A stretch of 64,000 bases of DNA from Paenibacillus odorifer (GCF_000758725.1 NZ_CP009428.1:3658001-3722000); one strand, 5' to 3'; shown: positions 51,927 through 61,814, counted from the stretch's first letter. The notes: generated by a model not told the origin, from the letters alone. Numbers and translations are program-made.

Positions 51927-52553
51927 TCATTGTATTGAATTCATCAACTCATAGTAATATTTAGAATCATTAGTCTTATTAAGGTTATACCAGGCGTCTA
52001 ATGTTTTTGGAGAAAACACATCCAAAGCTTTCAAGATGTGTGCAGAAAATTCCAATGGAGCTATTCCAGATGCTGTGATCAGTTTTCCATCCGTTACAGC
52101 AGACTCCATTTTGTAATACTTTTCTCCTGTATAAGTGGGACAGATCATTTTAAGGTATTCCAGATCATTGCTTGTATGCCCACGTGAATTCAGCAATCCT
52201 GTCTGGGCAAGTCCCATTGTAGCACCACAAATCGCTGCAACCCATATACCTTCCCTTAAACACCTTTCAGCGATTTTCAAGAGGGGGTGGTGAATAGTTT
52301 CTGTCCATGTATTTCCACCAGGTAAAATCAATAGATCTGATCTTTCAATGCTGCACTCATCCAATTTGATGTCAGGCAGTATTTTCAATCCGCCCATTGT
52401 AGTTACTGGAGTCTTATCAATTCCCACGGTAACTATTTTTGACGGGACCAGCCCCTTTTTATAATATCTTCCCGATTTCAGTTCGGCAGTTACGTAGCCT
52501 ATTTCCCAGTCTGCCATTGTGTCAAACACATAAAGATATACCGTATTATTCAT
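51927..52553 (-). CDS. DJ-1/PfpI family protein (YdeA/GATase1-like)
   Basis: About 208 residues. The nucleophile-elbow Cys lies in VAAICGATMGLA near residue 110, preceded by LLILPGGNTWTE. These proteins include glyoxalases, deglycases and chaperones; no substrate is clear. The ATG at 52553 follows AAGGAG by nine nt. Its upstream neighbour is a WYL regulator on the same strand. Confidence 0.9.
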   Translation of the reverse strand: MNNTVYLYVFDTMADWEIGYVTAELKSGRYYKKGLVPSKIVTVGIDKTPVTTMGGLKILPDIKLDECSIERSDLLILPGGNTWTETIHHPLLKIAERCLREGIWVAAICGATMGLAQTGLLNSRGHTSNDLEYLKMICPTYTGEKYYKMESAVTDGKLITASGIAPLEFSAHILKALDVFSPKTLDAWYNLNKTNDSKYYYELMNSIQ

Positions 52554-52631
52554 TTGCAAGTTCTCCTTATTTTACAATTCATCTAGTGATACCAACCATC
52601 GGTAATCAATGATTATCGTCATTATAAAATG

Positions 52632-52660
52632 ACTTCACTGACATCCGCTGTCAGTGAAGT
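52632..52660 (-). terminator. Terminator after the second WYL regulator
   Basis: Perfect 12-bp stem ACTTCACTGACA with complement, 5-nt loop, then CATTTTATAA on the minus strand. Confidence 0.82.
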
Positions 52661-52662
52661 TA

Positions 52663-53625
52663 TTAAAGTTGATAATATTCCATTAACTCCGACACAACAC
52701 CAACAAGTTTTTCCTTCAAACTCTGTGGTTCGATTACTTGAATGGATTTCCCGTAGGATAAGAGAAAATTAGGAACATAGGTATGAATTGATTTTTCCTC
52801 AAGTAAAAAGATTGCTTGATTTGATGTACGCTCTTTCAGATGATGCCCCAAAAACCAATGCAGGCATAAGTCATCCAACGCCTCTGATCTACCTTCGATA
52901 ATTAAAGCAATCAACCCGTCCTTGCCGACTAAATCAGGTAATAGATTTCGCAAAAAAAATTCTCGAGCCAAAAAAGCTTCGGAACGTTTAAATATGTTTT
53001 GAGTACGCTTGATTTGTAAAATCCGTTCTACCCGAAAGCTGCGGATCTCATTTCTCAGATGGCAAAATGCAACAATATACCATTTATTGTTCCAGTAAAC
53101 CATTCCATAGGGATCTATCACCCTAGTCTTGGGTTGATCATCACGGCGTGTGTGATAATCAATTTCTACAGAGAATTCGTTTGCTACAGCTTGCTCCAAT
53201 TCCGCTAATACTGGCTGAATAGAAGGGTCTTCCCTACGGTTTATAACTTCAAATCCGGCTAAATGACGGCTGAGAACACTTTCCTGTTCCTCATTCGAAT
53301 ACATTTTCAATTTGGATGTCGCATTACCTAATGCCTCACTCAAAGGGTATCCGGCTTCTTTTGCAAAAACAGCAGCATGAAGAAGTGCTTTTTTTTCTTC
53401 AATATCAAATAGCAGAGGTGCTCTGATAAAATTATTCAGTAAGCTATACCCGCCATTATGACCAGTGTCGGATATTATAGGCACTCCACTGGCACTTAGC
53501 GCATCAATATACCGATAGACTGTCCTTATATTTATTTCTAACTTTTCGGATATTTGTTTTGCGGTCATTTTAACACCCGAATTCAGCATCCATAGGATTG
53601 CCAGCATATTATCGTTTTTTGGCAT
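52663..53625 (-). CDS. WYL-domain transcriptional regulator (YafY family)
   Basis: About 320 residues. N-terminal HTH (TAKQISEKLEINIRTVYRYI), WYL domain (DPYGMVYWNNKWYIVAFCHL) and a WCX C-terminus (ALIIEGRSEALDDLCLHWFL). It is the same architecture as the gene at 48745. It is followed by a terminator and the DJ-1 gene, its likely target. Confidence 0.87.
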   Translation of the reverse strand: MPKNDNMLAILWMLNSGVKMTAKQISEKLEINIRTVYRYIDALSASGVPIISDTGHNGGYSLLNNFIRAPLLFDIEEKKALLHAAVFAKEAGYPLSEALGNATSKLKMYSNEEQESVLSRHLAGFEVINRREDPSIQPVLAELEQAVANEFSVEIDYHTRRDDQPKTRVIDPYGMVYWNNKWYIVAFCHLRNEIRSFRVERILQIKRTQNIFKRSEAFLAREFFLRNLLPDLVGKDGLIALIIEGRSEALDDLCLHWFLGHHLKERTSNQAIFLLEEKSIHTYVPNFLLSYGKSIQVIEPQSLKEKLVGVVSELMEYYQL

Positions 53626-53794
53626 CACATATACCTCATCTTTTATTAGGATCGCTCAAAATTATTAGCTTTGCGAATCGCCTGCATCCCTTTATTCATC
53701 GATCTTCCAGCCTTTCAATCCTCACTTAGCAATCTATAAACAACAATCTGCAATTTTTAACATTGCTGCTCTTAGCTCAACCCAACAATCTACT

Positions 53795-53917
53795 TTACCA
53801 CAACTTGTGATACAGTTCACCGCGCTGTTTGTAACGGTAAGTTTTTGGGTCATCCTTTGCAGGATGCTCTTTCTTTGATCCGCTAGGTTCCAATTGACCT
53901 AACCGCCGTTCAGGGGA
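53795..53917 (-). pseudogene. C-terminal gene fragment of unknown origin
   Basis: A 40-codon open stretch ends in a stop with protein-like sequence (EHPAKDDPKTYRYKQRGELY, then HKLW), closed upstream by an in-frame stop. The DNA coding GELYH recurs at 55219-55233. It lies in the 530-bp gap 53629-54162, which otherwise holds no gene. Confidence 0.35.
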
Positions 53918-54038
53918 CTAAAGAATATACTCAGCATATACATCACCTGGAAGAATGGATATTTCCAGTTCAATAAACTTGAGTGATGCGTATAGACTTT
54001 ACCAAGTAGACAGTTAATAACGCCTTTACATAAAAACA

Positions 54039-54082
54039 AACTTACCATGCGTCTGCTCATGAGCAGTAACGCACGGTAAGTT
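54039..54082 (-). terminator. Large hairpin after the PepSY-like gene
   Basis: Outer stem AACTTACC/GGTAAGTT, middle TGCGT/ACGCA, inner CTGCTC/GAGCAG: an almost uninterrupted 44-nt cruciform. On the minus strand TGTTTTTATG follows, suggesting termination. Confidence 0.75.
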
Positions 54083-54162
54083 CCATCAATAATAACTCTT
54101 TATTTGGTAATATGTTGTATTTTTACGAAAATATCTTCCTTCTTCATTTATTTATGCCGTCA

Positions 54163-54975
54163 TCAGTATTTAAGCTCAATATTCTTCCACATGGTATTCC
54201 CATCCTTGTCGAAGCCTGTCATCTCGGTAGCGCTCATCAATTCACCTGTTTTGACTTCAAAGAAAGCGCTCATTCTCAAACTGTCATTCTCACGATTAGG
54301 AGAATTCGGCGAGATACCCATAACTCTTAGCAGCAGACGTGTTTTGGAGGAGTTAGGATCAGTATTATACCCGCTGATAGTAAAATGATACCCCTTGATC
54401 CAGTCATCTGCTATAGCAGGATTTCCTGGTTTCATCCCCAGTCTCTCAACAGCTTGTTTAACTGCATCGGAAGAATCGATTTGAATATCAGATATCGCGT
54501 ACTGTCCTTTTACAAGTAAATTCTTATCGTGCTTTTTCACATCAGTCTTAATGGCCATTCCATTATCGATCTTGATATAAATAAAAACATTCCCTTTCTT
54601 GCTGCCAAATTCGAGATTCCAAGCATCTCTTGTTCCATCCGAACCATCGGTTCGTTCCTGGGAAACAGAAGTGTCATCCGTGCTTGTTATGTTAATAAGT
54701 AATGGCTCTTCTTCCGTCAGCTTATTCGCCTCTGAGTACCCAAGGCGCAGTGCCTCCATCGCGGTTACACTCTTCTTTTCATTGGTTCCCTTATTCGTTA
54801 TTGTGGCAGCTGGTTTCTCTGTCTCGTTAATCATCTCACTGGTTGTTGTGGCGGCCTGTTCCTCTGATTTGTTAGAAGAGCCGTCGAAAAGAACATTTTT
54901 CATACTGAAGAATAGAACGACCATAATCACAATCAATGTAATTGAGGCTATGCTAACATATTTCTTCTTACGCAA
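54163..54975 (-). CDS. Membrane-anchored protein, PepSY-like
   Basis: 270 residues. N-terminal anchor (about residues 6-27), then a Ser/Thr/Glu-rich linker (to about residue 70) and two repeats of an extracellular alpha/beta unit (VTAMEALRLGYSEANKLTEE; DSSDAVKQAVERLGMKPGNP) resembling PepSY-type domains. The function is unknown. The start is TTG 54975 with AAGGAG 8 nt upstream. Confidence 0.75.
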   Translation of the reverse strand: MRKKKYVSIASITLIVIMVVLFFSMKNVLFDGSSNKSEEQAATTTSEMINETEKPAATITNKGTNEKKSVTAMEALRLGYSEANKLTEEEPLLINITSTDDTSVSQERTDGSDGTRDAWNLEFGSKKGNVFIYIKIDNGMAIKTDVKKHDKNLLVKGQYAISDIQIDSSDAVKQAVERLGMKPGNPAIADDWIKGYHFTISGYNTDPNSSKTRLLLRVMGISPNSPNRENDSLRMSAFFEVKTGELMSATEMTGFDKDGNTMWKNIELKY

Positions 54976-55294
54976 GGCTGCTTCTCCTTAGTTAATAAGT
55001 ATAAGAAACTTTGGTTACGCCATAATTAACTGCTGAAGTAGTATCCGTACTGTCCACACAATGACGATTAAATTTTCCAATTTTTAACACACCAAATCAT
55101 ACAATAATATTTCTTCAAATGCAATTTTTGTCGCATATTTAAAAATAATGGCTATTATTCACATTAACTCGAAACGAAATTGATCCTAGCTCACTGGTTT
55201 CAAGGGTTAAACTTGCCCCTATTTATGATACAGTTCACCGAGTATGATCTTAAACTAAGCTGCCCGTAAGCTAAATATGCTAACAGTCATTCCC

Positions 55295-55521
55295 TCAAAT
55301 CCTTTGATAGACCTCCGCATAGGAAAACTTAAGTTGTTCTCGCAACTTTTTATTTTCTTCTTCGAGTTCTTCATCTTTCGTTTTAACAACGCAATGATGG
55401 CGTCCTTGTTGTTTTCATCCATCTCCCGCTTAATTTGTTTCGGTGTCGGCACTTGAACTTGCTGCTGACGAAGCGATTCAACGCGAACACGTATCTCAGG
55501 ATTGTCTACCCGGTAAGCACT
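55295..55521 (-). pseudogene. Frameshifted remnant of a Tn554-type TnpC/DUF6262-like transposon protein
   Basis: The 5' frame reads NPEIRVRVESLRQQQVQVPT followed by PKQIKREMDENNKDAIIALL; a shift near 55378 then restores TKDEELEEENKKLREQLKFS, YAEVYQRI and a stop. Joined, these give a coiled-coil C-terminus of the type seen in the accessory protein of Tn554-like elements. An in-frame stop lies directly upstream at 55522-55524. No recombinase genes remain beside it. Confidence 0.55.
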
Positions 55522-55649
55522 TTATTATTCAGTCTAATACTTGTTTTCATCGAACGCCAACAGATAATTGCATTTCTCCCCCTCATGCGTTACACTCTTT
55601 ATATTGACAAATTTGCAGGTCTATATTAAAAAAGGAGGTTAACGCGCCC

Positions 55650-56234
55650 ATGTGCCCCCGTACCAAAGAACAAAATGAGCTCATACGCATGCAGCGCAGA
55701 GAACAGATCCTGGACTTCGCCGCGCATACCTACTTCCGTACGGGCGGAAGCTTTGATATTCGCGACGTCGCCCGCGAGGCTGGTCTCGGTTATGGCACGG
55801 TATACCATTATTACCCCAACCGGCATTTACTAATAGAAGATGTGCTGAGCAGCGGCTTCGAGCGATGTGAGCAAACCCTGACTCAATGGGCGAACATCAG
55901 CCGGGACAACCCTGACGACAGGCAGTTGTTAACGTATTGCAAGACGCTACTCCAGTTGTGGCAGTCAGATGCCCGCGCATATCTCGTCTACAAAATGGCA
56001 GCGGAACATTTTACAGGCTTGCCAGAGAAAGATCGGCACCCTGCCAAGAGACGATTCATGGAAAGGCTGTATGTTCCACTCCAATCGACTATGCAGCGTG
56101 AAGACGACAGCATCAACCTTATGCTTGCCGTGTTGGTCGGCTGCTGCGGGCTGCACTACTATGCGAGCAATTCCGAGCTGGACATCGATCGAATCGCCCA
56201 GCTCGCGATACAAGCCATTACAAAGGAGTCCTGA
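55650..56234 (+). CDS. TetR/AcrR-family transcriptional regulator
   Basis: 194 residues. The HTH lies at about 33-57 (FDIRDVAREAGLGYGTVYHY) and is followed by a helical ligand-binding domain. AAAGGAGG precedes the ATG. It is cotranscribed with the methionine aminopeptidase gene 7 bp downstream. The pair is visibly richer in G and C than its neighbours, suggesting acquisition by transfer, and lies next to a transposon remnant. Confidence 0.9.
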   Translation: MCPRTKEQNELIRMQRREQILDFAAHTYFRTGGSFDIRDVAREAGLGYGTVYHYYPNRHLLIEDVLSSGFERCEQTLTQWANISRDNPDDRQLLTYCKTLLQLWQSDARAYLVYKMAAEHFTGLPEKDRHPAKRRFMERLYVPLQSTMQREDDSINLMLAVLVGCCGLHYYASNSELDIDRIAQLAIQAITKES

Positions 56235-56241
56235 AACAAAC

Positions 56242-56988
56242 ATGGTCATCTTAAAAAGCAAGTATGAAATCGAAGCCATCCGCAAGGCATGCCAGGTTGT
56301 GGCCGAATGCCATCGCACAATTGCCCCGCTCATCAAACCGGGCATCACAACGAACGAGATTGAGCGCATATTCGAGGATATTATTTTGAAGCACGGCGCC
56401 AAACCATATACGAAGGGCTACAATGGTTATCAATATGCGACCTGTGCCTCCGTCAATGACGTAATTGCACATGGCTTCCCTACAAATAAGCCACTTGAGG
56501 AAGGCGATATCGTGACGATCGACACGGTAGCGGAGCTCGACGGCTGGCTCGGCGATTCAGCCTGGAGCTATGCGGTCGGGAAGATCTCACCGGCGGCTGA
56601 GAAGCTGATGCGCGTCACGAAGGAGTGCCTTGACCTCGGCATCGCGCAGGCACAGCCCGGCAATCGGCTCGGAGACGTGACGAGCGCAATCCAGCAGCAT
56701 GCCGAATCGAACAACTTTGGCGTCGTGCGCGACCTTCTCGCTCATGGCATCGGTCGTGACCTGCATGAGGAGCCTACCTATATGCATGTCGGCAAGCCCG
56801 GCAAAGGCCCCCGCATCAAGGAAGGCATGGTATTCACGATCGAGCCCATGATCACTGAAGGCACCTACAACATGACAATTGATCAGGACGGCTGGACCGC
56901 CCGGACGCTGGACCGCAAACTCGCCGCCCAATACGAGCATACGATCGCCATCACCTCTGAAGGTCCACAAATCCTGACCGCGCAATAG
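56242..56988 (+). CDS. map: Type I methionine aminopeptidase (additional copy)
   Basis: 248 residues, starting MVILKSKYEIEAIRKACQVV. Metal ligands of MetAP are all visible: Asp in VTIDTVAELDGW, Asp in LGDSAWSYAVG, His in LLAHGIGRDLHEE, Glu in FTIEPMITEG and Glu in AAQYEHTIAI. It removes the initiator Met from nascent proteins. The housekeeping map normally sits in the ribosomal-protein cluster, so this TetR-linked copy is probably extra. Upstream extension to 55969 would lie inside tetR and is rejected. Confidence 0.93.
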   Translation: MVILKSKYEIEAIRKACQVVAECHRTIAPLIKPGITTNEIERIFEDIILKHGAKPYTKGYNGYQYATCASVNDVIAHGFPTNKPLEEGDIVTIDTVAELDGWLGDSAWSYAVGKISPAAEKLMRVTKECLDLGIAQAQPGNRLGDVTSAIQQHAESNNFGVVRDLLAHGIGRDLHEEPTYMHVGKPGKGPRIKEGMVFTIEPMITEGTYNMTIDQDGWTARTLDRKLAAQYEHTIAITSEGPQILTAQ

Positions 56989-56996
56989 AACAATTA

Positions 56997-57030
56997 GAAG
57001 CCGACCAACGAGAGGGTCGACTTCTTTTTT
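56997..57030 (+). terminator. Terminator of the TetR-map operon
   Basis: Stem GAAGCCGACC with GGTCGACTTC (one mismatch), then a T run. Confidence 0.88.
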
Positions 57031-57156
57031 ATTTATTGAGCAGAACTTCTTTCTTCATCCGATACATGTGTGATCTTCTCACATAGGTGGAGAAAACGAA
57101 TGTCCCGCGGACCGATTGAATTCTTAATGCGAAAAGTATGCTAAACTTAGGAACAA

Positions 57157-57181
57157 CAAAATCCCCCTCAATCTGAGGGGG
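57157..57181 (-). terminator. Terminator after the second methyltransferase
   Basis: 7-bp stem CCCCCTC/GAGGGGG with 5-nt loop, then ATTTTGTTGTT on the minus strand. Confidence 0.75.
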
Positions 57182-57209
57182 AGTTCTATTGCAATGCATT
57201 ACGTTTCTC

Positions 57210-57950
57210 CTAACATTTCCTACAAACGCTAATGATAGATGAAGATGACGGAGAAAACGGCGTTTTATTCCAGTCAGCATATAGATGTTCGACGCGAAAG
57301 CCGTGACGGGTTAATAAAGAATGCAGCGTATTCGGATCCGTGAACCGACAAGCAATTCGGGAAGTCGTTCGTTTATACCCCCAATCACGCATCGTGACCC
57401 AATGCATGATATGCTGGCCAGCATCGTAACATTGTGTGCCTGATACCTTGACGTTATTTCCATCCTTATCAATAAATGATCCCCATTCTGTCTCCTCTTG
57501 ATCGGATAAATCCGTTCCCTCCGGATTACGGGTCTCAAATGCAAAGATTCCATGAGGTTGTAAATGTTTGTGAACGGTCGTGAGCAAATCGCTTTGATCT
57601 TGATCACTTAAAAATGCCTGAAATGCATTACCAGTCAAATAAATCATCGAAAATCGCTTGTCCGATTCGAAGGTACGGGCATCACCTTCCATAAAAGTAA
57701 CAGTCAGCCCTTTCGCCTTCAACCGCGCATATGCAATCATTGCTGAAGAGATATCTACACCGGTCATTGTTATACCGGCTTTCGAGAGGGGGATCGTTGT
57801 TAAGCCTGTACCACAAGCAAGTTCTAACACTTCCCCAGGACTCGATCTAGCAAGCTCAAGATAGAACTGATATTTGTCCATTTCACCGTCAAATTCAAGA
57901 TCGTAATTTACCGGATCTTGAAATTCTTCAAGATTGCTATGTTCAATCAA
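57210..57950 (-). CDS. Class I SAM-dependent methyltransferase
   Basis: About 246 residues. SAM motif I VLELACGTGLTTIPLSKAG near residue 40, the acidic residue in MTGVDISSAMIAYAR, then MEGDARTF and HLQPHGIFAFETRNPEG. The substrate is unknown. The start is TTG 57950 with AAAGGGGG 7 nt upstream; ATG 57956 would leave almost no spacing. Confidence 0.88.
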   Translation of the reverse strand: MIEHSNLEEFQDPVNYDLEFDGEMDKYQFYLELARSSPGEVLELACGTGLTTIPLSKAGITMTGVDISSAMIAYARLKAKGLTVTFMEGDARTFESDKRFSMIYLTGNAFQAFLSDQDQSDLLTTVHKHLQPHGIFAFETRNPEGTDLSDQEETEWGSFIDKDGNNVKVSGTQCYDAGQHIMHWVTMRDWGYKRTTSRIACRFTDPNTLHSLLTRHGFRVEHLYADWNKTPFSPSSSSIISVCRKC

Positions 57951-58128
57951 CACCATTCCCCCTTTCATTCCTTGTTATAATATAATCGAAATAAATGCTC
58001 ATCGACAGCCATCGCGCTTAACAGTATTATTTTACTATTTTTTTGATAACACGTTTGGTGACAAACGGATATAATCAATTTTTATCAAACCTACCACTCC
58101 TCGTTAGTTCAACCAAGAACATTCCATT

Positions 58129-59103
58129 TCATATTTTATAAAATATACTTTCACCATTGAGGAAGGGGCGACAATACTCAGCGCATAATTTGGGCATTCT
58201 TTCACGCATCCAGACATGAACATGTACATTCTCCATCTGGAAGACGTAATATCCAATAATAGCGACCAACATTAAACCTTCCAACTGCAGTAGATCATTC
58301 GCTGTATTTTCGCACTCTCTGTAGTAACCCTTTAGGAAAGTATCTCTTCGATCGGATGGCAGCATCATAGCTCCCATGGCTACATCAAGTAAGGCATAAC
58401 CGTTACCGAAAAAGCCAAAATCGATGATGCGCACCTCACCTTCGGTTGTGATGATGATATTACCCATACACAAATCCCCATGAATAAGGTCAGGGCCAGC
58501 CTCCCCGCCACGGTCATCTAACCGGGAGTTGATCAATTGCAGCGTTTGTTCAATGACATTAGCATCAGAAGGCGTAAATAAATTCTTTTTCACACCCGAA
58601 TGAATCACACGGATCATCCGTTCATTATAAGCTTTACCTTGACTCGGTCGAATCTCCATACCTGTATGTTCGTACTGCCGAAAAAAAGTATGCAGTTCTG
58701 TTATTTGCGATCCCAGTTCTTTTACCAGTTCAAGATTGTTAACATCATTCATATTCATGTCTCTTCCATCCAGCCAGGTGAGGACGGAGCAGTTTAGCAG
58801 TTCACCTTCGTATTCAATGATCGTAATAAGTTCACCCTCATTGTTTCTTACGGGAGTCTGTATTTCGTTGCTGCTCCAGCTTCCCAGCTTCTCAAGCATT
58901 TGCAATTCTCCAAGAATGCCGCCGTATGTATGTTGCAGACCTTTCATGTCATCTATAAAAGGGTCATGAATGCGGAGTAAATATGATTTCCCCGTTCTGT
59001 CATTAACACGATAGGTTCTGTTCTCGTTATGCCTTAAGAAAATAATCTCAGGCTGTTGGATATCGTACCCGCCTAGTAAGTCCAAAAGCTTCTCGTTCGT
59101 CAT
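58129..59103 (-). CDS. Aminoglycoside-phosphotransferase-like kinase (APH/choline kinase fold)
   Basis: 324 residues. Brenner motif LIHGDLCMGNIII (HxDxxxxN) near residue 210, metal-binding VRIIDFGFFGNG, and an N-lobe with YLLRIHDPF. These enzymes phosphorylate small molecules; a resistance role is possible but unproven. AAAGGAG precedes the ATG. Confidence 0.87.
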   Translation of the reverse strand: MTNEKLLDLLGGYDIQQPEIIFLRHNENRTYRVNDRTGKSYLLRIHDPFIDDMKGLQHTYGGILGELQMLEKLGSWSSNEIQTPVRNNEGELITIIEYEGELLNCSVLTWLDGRDMNMNDVNNLELVKELGSQITELHTFFRQYEHTGMEIRPSQGKAYNERMIRVIHSGVKKNLFTPSDANVIEQTLQLINSRLDDRGGEAGPDLIHGDLCMGNIIITTEGEVRIIDFGFFGNGYALLDVAMGAMMLPSDRRDTFLKGYYRECENTANDLLQLEGLMLVAIIGYYVFQMENVHVHVWMRERMPKLCAEYCRPFLNGESIFYKI

Positions 59104-59329
59104 AAGGACTCCTTTAAAATAGAAGGATTCATTGATTCAATCTTCGTCTGAATCATAAAAATTGAAATCTACTACATTCCAAAAATCATTCAATTCACCT
59201 ATTGTACTTCTACAACATTTTCGAAATACCCTGCCTATAGCTTGACGAAGCTGCTGGAATGATTTTTCGCGGCAGCTTCGTAGTGAAAGGATATTCAGCT
59301 CTCAGTCTCATTAGTCCAACCAAACTCTT

Positions 59330-60202
59330 TTATTTCTTACTGATAGGCACCCATATTTCGCTTTTAAAATTTGGCGATGTGATATCTTTGTGCTCATTCC
59401 AAAGAATTTCAGGCCCTTTAATTAGCTCATATCCCGATGACGGAGCCCATTCCGAATATATTCGCCCCCAGATCTCTTGTAGCGCACTAGGAAAAGAGCC
59501 GACGACTGTGAATACAGCCCACATGGAGGCCGCCACTTCCAGCTGATCCAAGCCATTCCATGCGTCTTTCGTAGTGGCAACGCCAATATAATGATCGAAC
59601 TCTCCTTTTTCCTCCATACGCCCCTCAGAGAAATTTGTAGAGGCGCTTATAAACCCTGAGGGCTCAACATCGGAAAATCTCTTCATCTCATCAATCATTT
59701 CCGGCGTCAACCCTTCATACATCGACGCAATCTCCGGATTGACCCCTTGGAAAATGATTGGTACCCGTTTTTTTATGCCCACGATGTGAAAAGATTCTTT
59801 GTTTTCAATACGGTAATTCATTTCATTTCCTCCTTTGATAGTCAGCTGAAACGACATCCGAGGGAACGCCTTAAGGGATTGTCCATGGACCCGAGCTTCC
59901 GAAGGACTTACCCCATGCATGCTATGGAAAGCCCTAGAAAAGGAATCAGGCGAATTATAACCATATTTCAGAGCGGCATCGATAATTTTGATATTACTTT
60001 GTGATAGCTCGAGTGCTGCCAAGGTTAGACGTCGACGCCGGATGTATTCCGACAGAGTAATGCCTGCTAGGAATGAGAACATGCGAGTAAAATGATATTC
60101 CGAACAACAGGCTATTTTCACAACCTCCTGATAATAAATTTGATTTGTTAGGTTCTCCTCAATATAGTTTATTGCTTTGTTCAGTTGTACCAGCGTATCC
60201 AT
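59330..60202 (-). CDS. AraC-type regulator with GyrI-like effector domain
   Basis: 290 residues. N-terminal AraC double HTH (about 1-105; [37 protein letters not shown]) and C-terminal GyrI-like/AraC_E_bind domain (from about 130; [17 protein letters not shown]). This is the Rob/BmrR-like layout for sensing small toxic molecules. GAGGGAGG precedes the ATG. Confidence 0.9.
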   Translation of the reverse strand: MDTLVQLNKAINYIEENLTNQIYYQEVVKIACCSEYHFTRMFSFLAGITLSEYIRRRRLTLAALELSQSNIKIIDAALKYGYNSPDSFSRAFHSMHGVSPSEARVHGQSLKAFPRMSFQLTIKGGNEMNYRIENKESFHIVGIKKRVPIIFQGVNPEIASMYEGLTPEMIDEMKRFSDVEPSGFISASTNFSEGRMEEKGEFDHYIGVATTKDAWNGLDQLEVAASMWAVFTVVGSFPSALQEIWGRIYSEWAPSSGYELIKGPEILWNEHKDITSPNFKSEIWVPISKK

Positions 60203-60369
60203 GACGTTGCCTCCCTCGTTAATTATAGGTTATCAGAGAAGGTTTTTACCTTCCCGACTTTTTCTGCACGATTCTGTAGGGTTTTCATGTTTCGATGAAC
60301 AGAGACTCGATATGAGGAAGTAAAATTCTTCTCACAAGAAGGACTACTTTTTTTGAATGTCAAGGTCAT

Positions 60370-60397
60370 AGTTAACATAATCATAATTATGTTAACT
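60370..60397. other. Dif-like palindrome 3 (XerD-type arms, 11-6-11)
   Basis: Arms AGTTAACATAA and TTATGTTAACT are perfect complements around spacer TCATAA; the dyad extends three more bases each side. It lies between the AraC gene and the flavodoxin gene. Confidence 0.7.
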
Positions 60398-60449
60398 ATG
60401 ACCTGAAATGACCTGAAGTACGTTCAGCAGTTCGTTTGTCCACTCACTT

Positions 60450-60929
60450 TCACTGCCTTTTCATAGCAAGCGCAAAACGCTCTATCGTCTCTTTTGACAA
60501 CCCATTTACGTTCTTATTTTTTCCTTTTACCATCCGCAATACAAACCGATCTAGCAAAGTTAGCTTCTCTTCATAGATCTCATCTCCAAAAACTTCTTTC
60601 GTCACCGATTGGTTATATAACACTTCTGGAAATGCAGATTTCAATTCTTGTGAGGCCTCCTCACCTTTTGCTCCTGCACAAATAAACAATCCTACTCGTT
60701 TTTTCCCTAGTTCATGTTGATATTTTGCTGTAAAATCAGTCATTTGTTTTTGGATTTTCCCATAATAAATAGAACCTCCCAAGATGACCGTATCATATCG
60801 TTCCAGTGTCGGCTCTTTAGCATGCATCAAATTAACTACTTCGGTTTCTTCGCCCAGTTGAGATTTTAATAAATAAGCCGCTTTCTCCGCACACCCATAT
60901 TTCGAGGTAAACATAATTATTGTCTTCAT
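60450..60929 (-). CDS. Flavodoxin-domain protein (HemG-like)
   Basis: About 159 residues. The FMN loop TSKYGCAEKAA follows the first strand (MKTIIMF), with YDTVILGGSIYYGKIQKQM and VGLFICAGAKGEE. It resembles flavodoxin-type protoporphyrinogen oxidases and related redox proteins. The start 60929 follows GGAAGGGAG. Third gene of a TetR-led unit. Confidence 0.87.
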   Translation of the reverse strand: MKTIIMFTSKYGCAEKAAYLLKSQLGEETEVVNLMHAKEPTLERYDTVILGGSIYYGKIQKQMTDFTAKYQHELGKKRVGLFICAGAKGEEASQELKSAFPEVLYNQSVTKEVFGDEIYEEKLTLLDRFVLRMVKGKNKNVNGLSKETIERFALAMKRQ

Positions 60930-60962
60930 TCTAATCGCTCCCTTCCACTCGCTGGTCACTTA

Positions 60963-61814
60963 TTATCTTAAGGGTTCACGTACATGCTTTAACAAAATAA
61001 CCATACAAGCAGCAATAGCTAAAGCCATCGTCGGAAAAATTACACACTCGGCTATAGACACAACCACACCGCTATAGATCATTGCCGCCAGCATTGCCGT
61101 AATTGCTAGCAGTAAGGTAACTCCTTTGAAAACAACGACAGTTGCCAGTAGGTACCCAAAAGGTTGTCTACGAATGACCATAATCCCCGTTACAATTGCT
61201 AATGGGACCAAGATCGCAAGATCCAAAACTTGAATTACCAACGTACTATAGTGCTCTAGCCCTTGTGGCGGTATTCCCCCCAGTAGTGAATTCAGTATTT
61301 TCCCTAGCCAGAGAAATAAAATCATAAAAGCAATAACCATTAGTGAAAAGCCGATTCCTTTAGAAGGTAAACTGTTTTTAAAGTAAGTATGTATGGATTC
61401 TTTATCGAAAGAAAATAAGGCTAGGATGAATGCGAAAAAACTTAAAGAAAACAACAGCACATAAACTAAAAACAATGAATTGTACATCGTCAGAAAGCTG
61501 TAGGATGCGTAAGTATATAAAAAGTACCCCAGAGTGCCCGTAAGGAGCATCCTCCCCTTTATCGAGCCTTTAATTGTCATGATGAGCGAACTGAGCAGTA
61601 AAGGTATGGCAAGAAATAATGTAACTCCATCCTGTGCTTTAGCTTGTGCCGCCGCAGAGACAGAATCATGGCTGTACACTCCTGACCCCTGAAGCTTTAC
61701 ATCCTCGCCCCATATTGACGTAAAAGTATATTTTGTTCCATCACTTATCCCATCTGAAAACAACCCAACCGCTGTTGCAAACACTGCAATAACCGAAATC
61801 AACACCGACAGCAC
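60963..61814 (-). CDS. Polytopic membrane protein of unknown function
   Basis: 283 residues with about eight hydrophobic segments and one extracytoplasmic loop between the first two. No motif recognised. The start is GTG 61814 after AAGGAAAG. It lies between the TetR gene and the flavodoxin gene, all in one direction, so the three likely form an operon under TetR control. Confidence 0.78.
   Translation of the reverse strand: MLSVLISVIAVFATAVGLFSDGISDGTKYTFTSIWGEDVKLQGSGVYSHDSVSAAAQAKAQDGVTLFLAIPLLLSSLIMTIKGSIKGRMLLTGTLGYFLYTYASYSFLTMYNSLFLVYVLLFSLSFFAFILALFSFDKESIHTYFKNSLPSKGIGFSLMVIAFMILFLWLGKILNSLLGGIPPQGLEHYSTLVIQVLDLAILVPLAIVTGIMVIRRQPFGYLLATVVVFKGVTLLLAITAMLAAMIYSGVVVSIAECVIFPTMALAIAACMVILLKHVREPLR

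Noticed and set aside
55965..56985. Long minus-strand frames (145 and 132 codons) opposite tetR and map
   Set aside because: They are antisense shadows in GC-rich coding DNA without ribosome sites.
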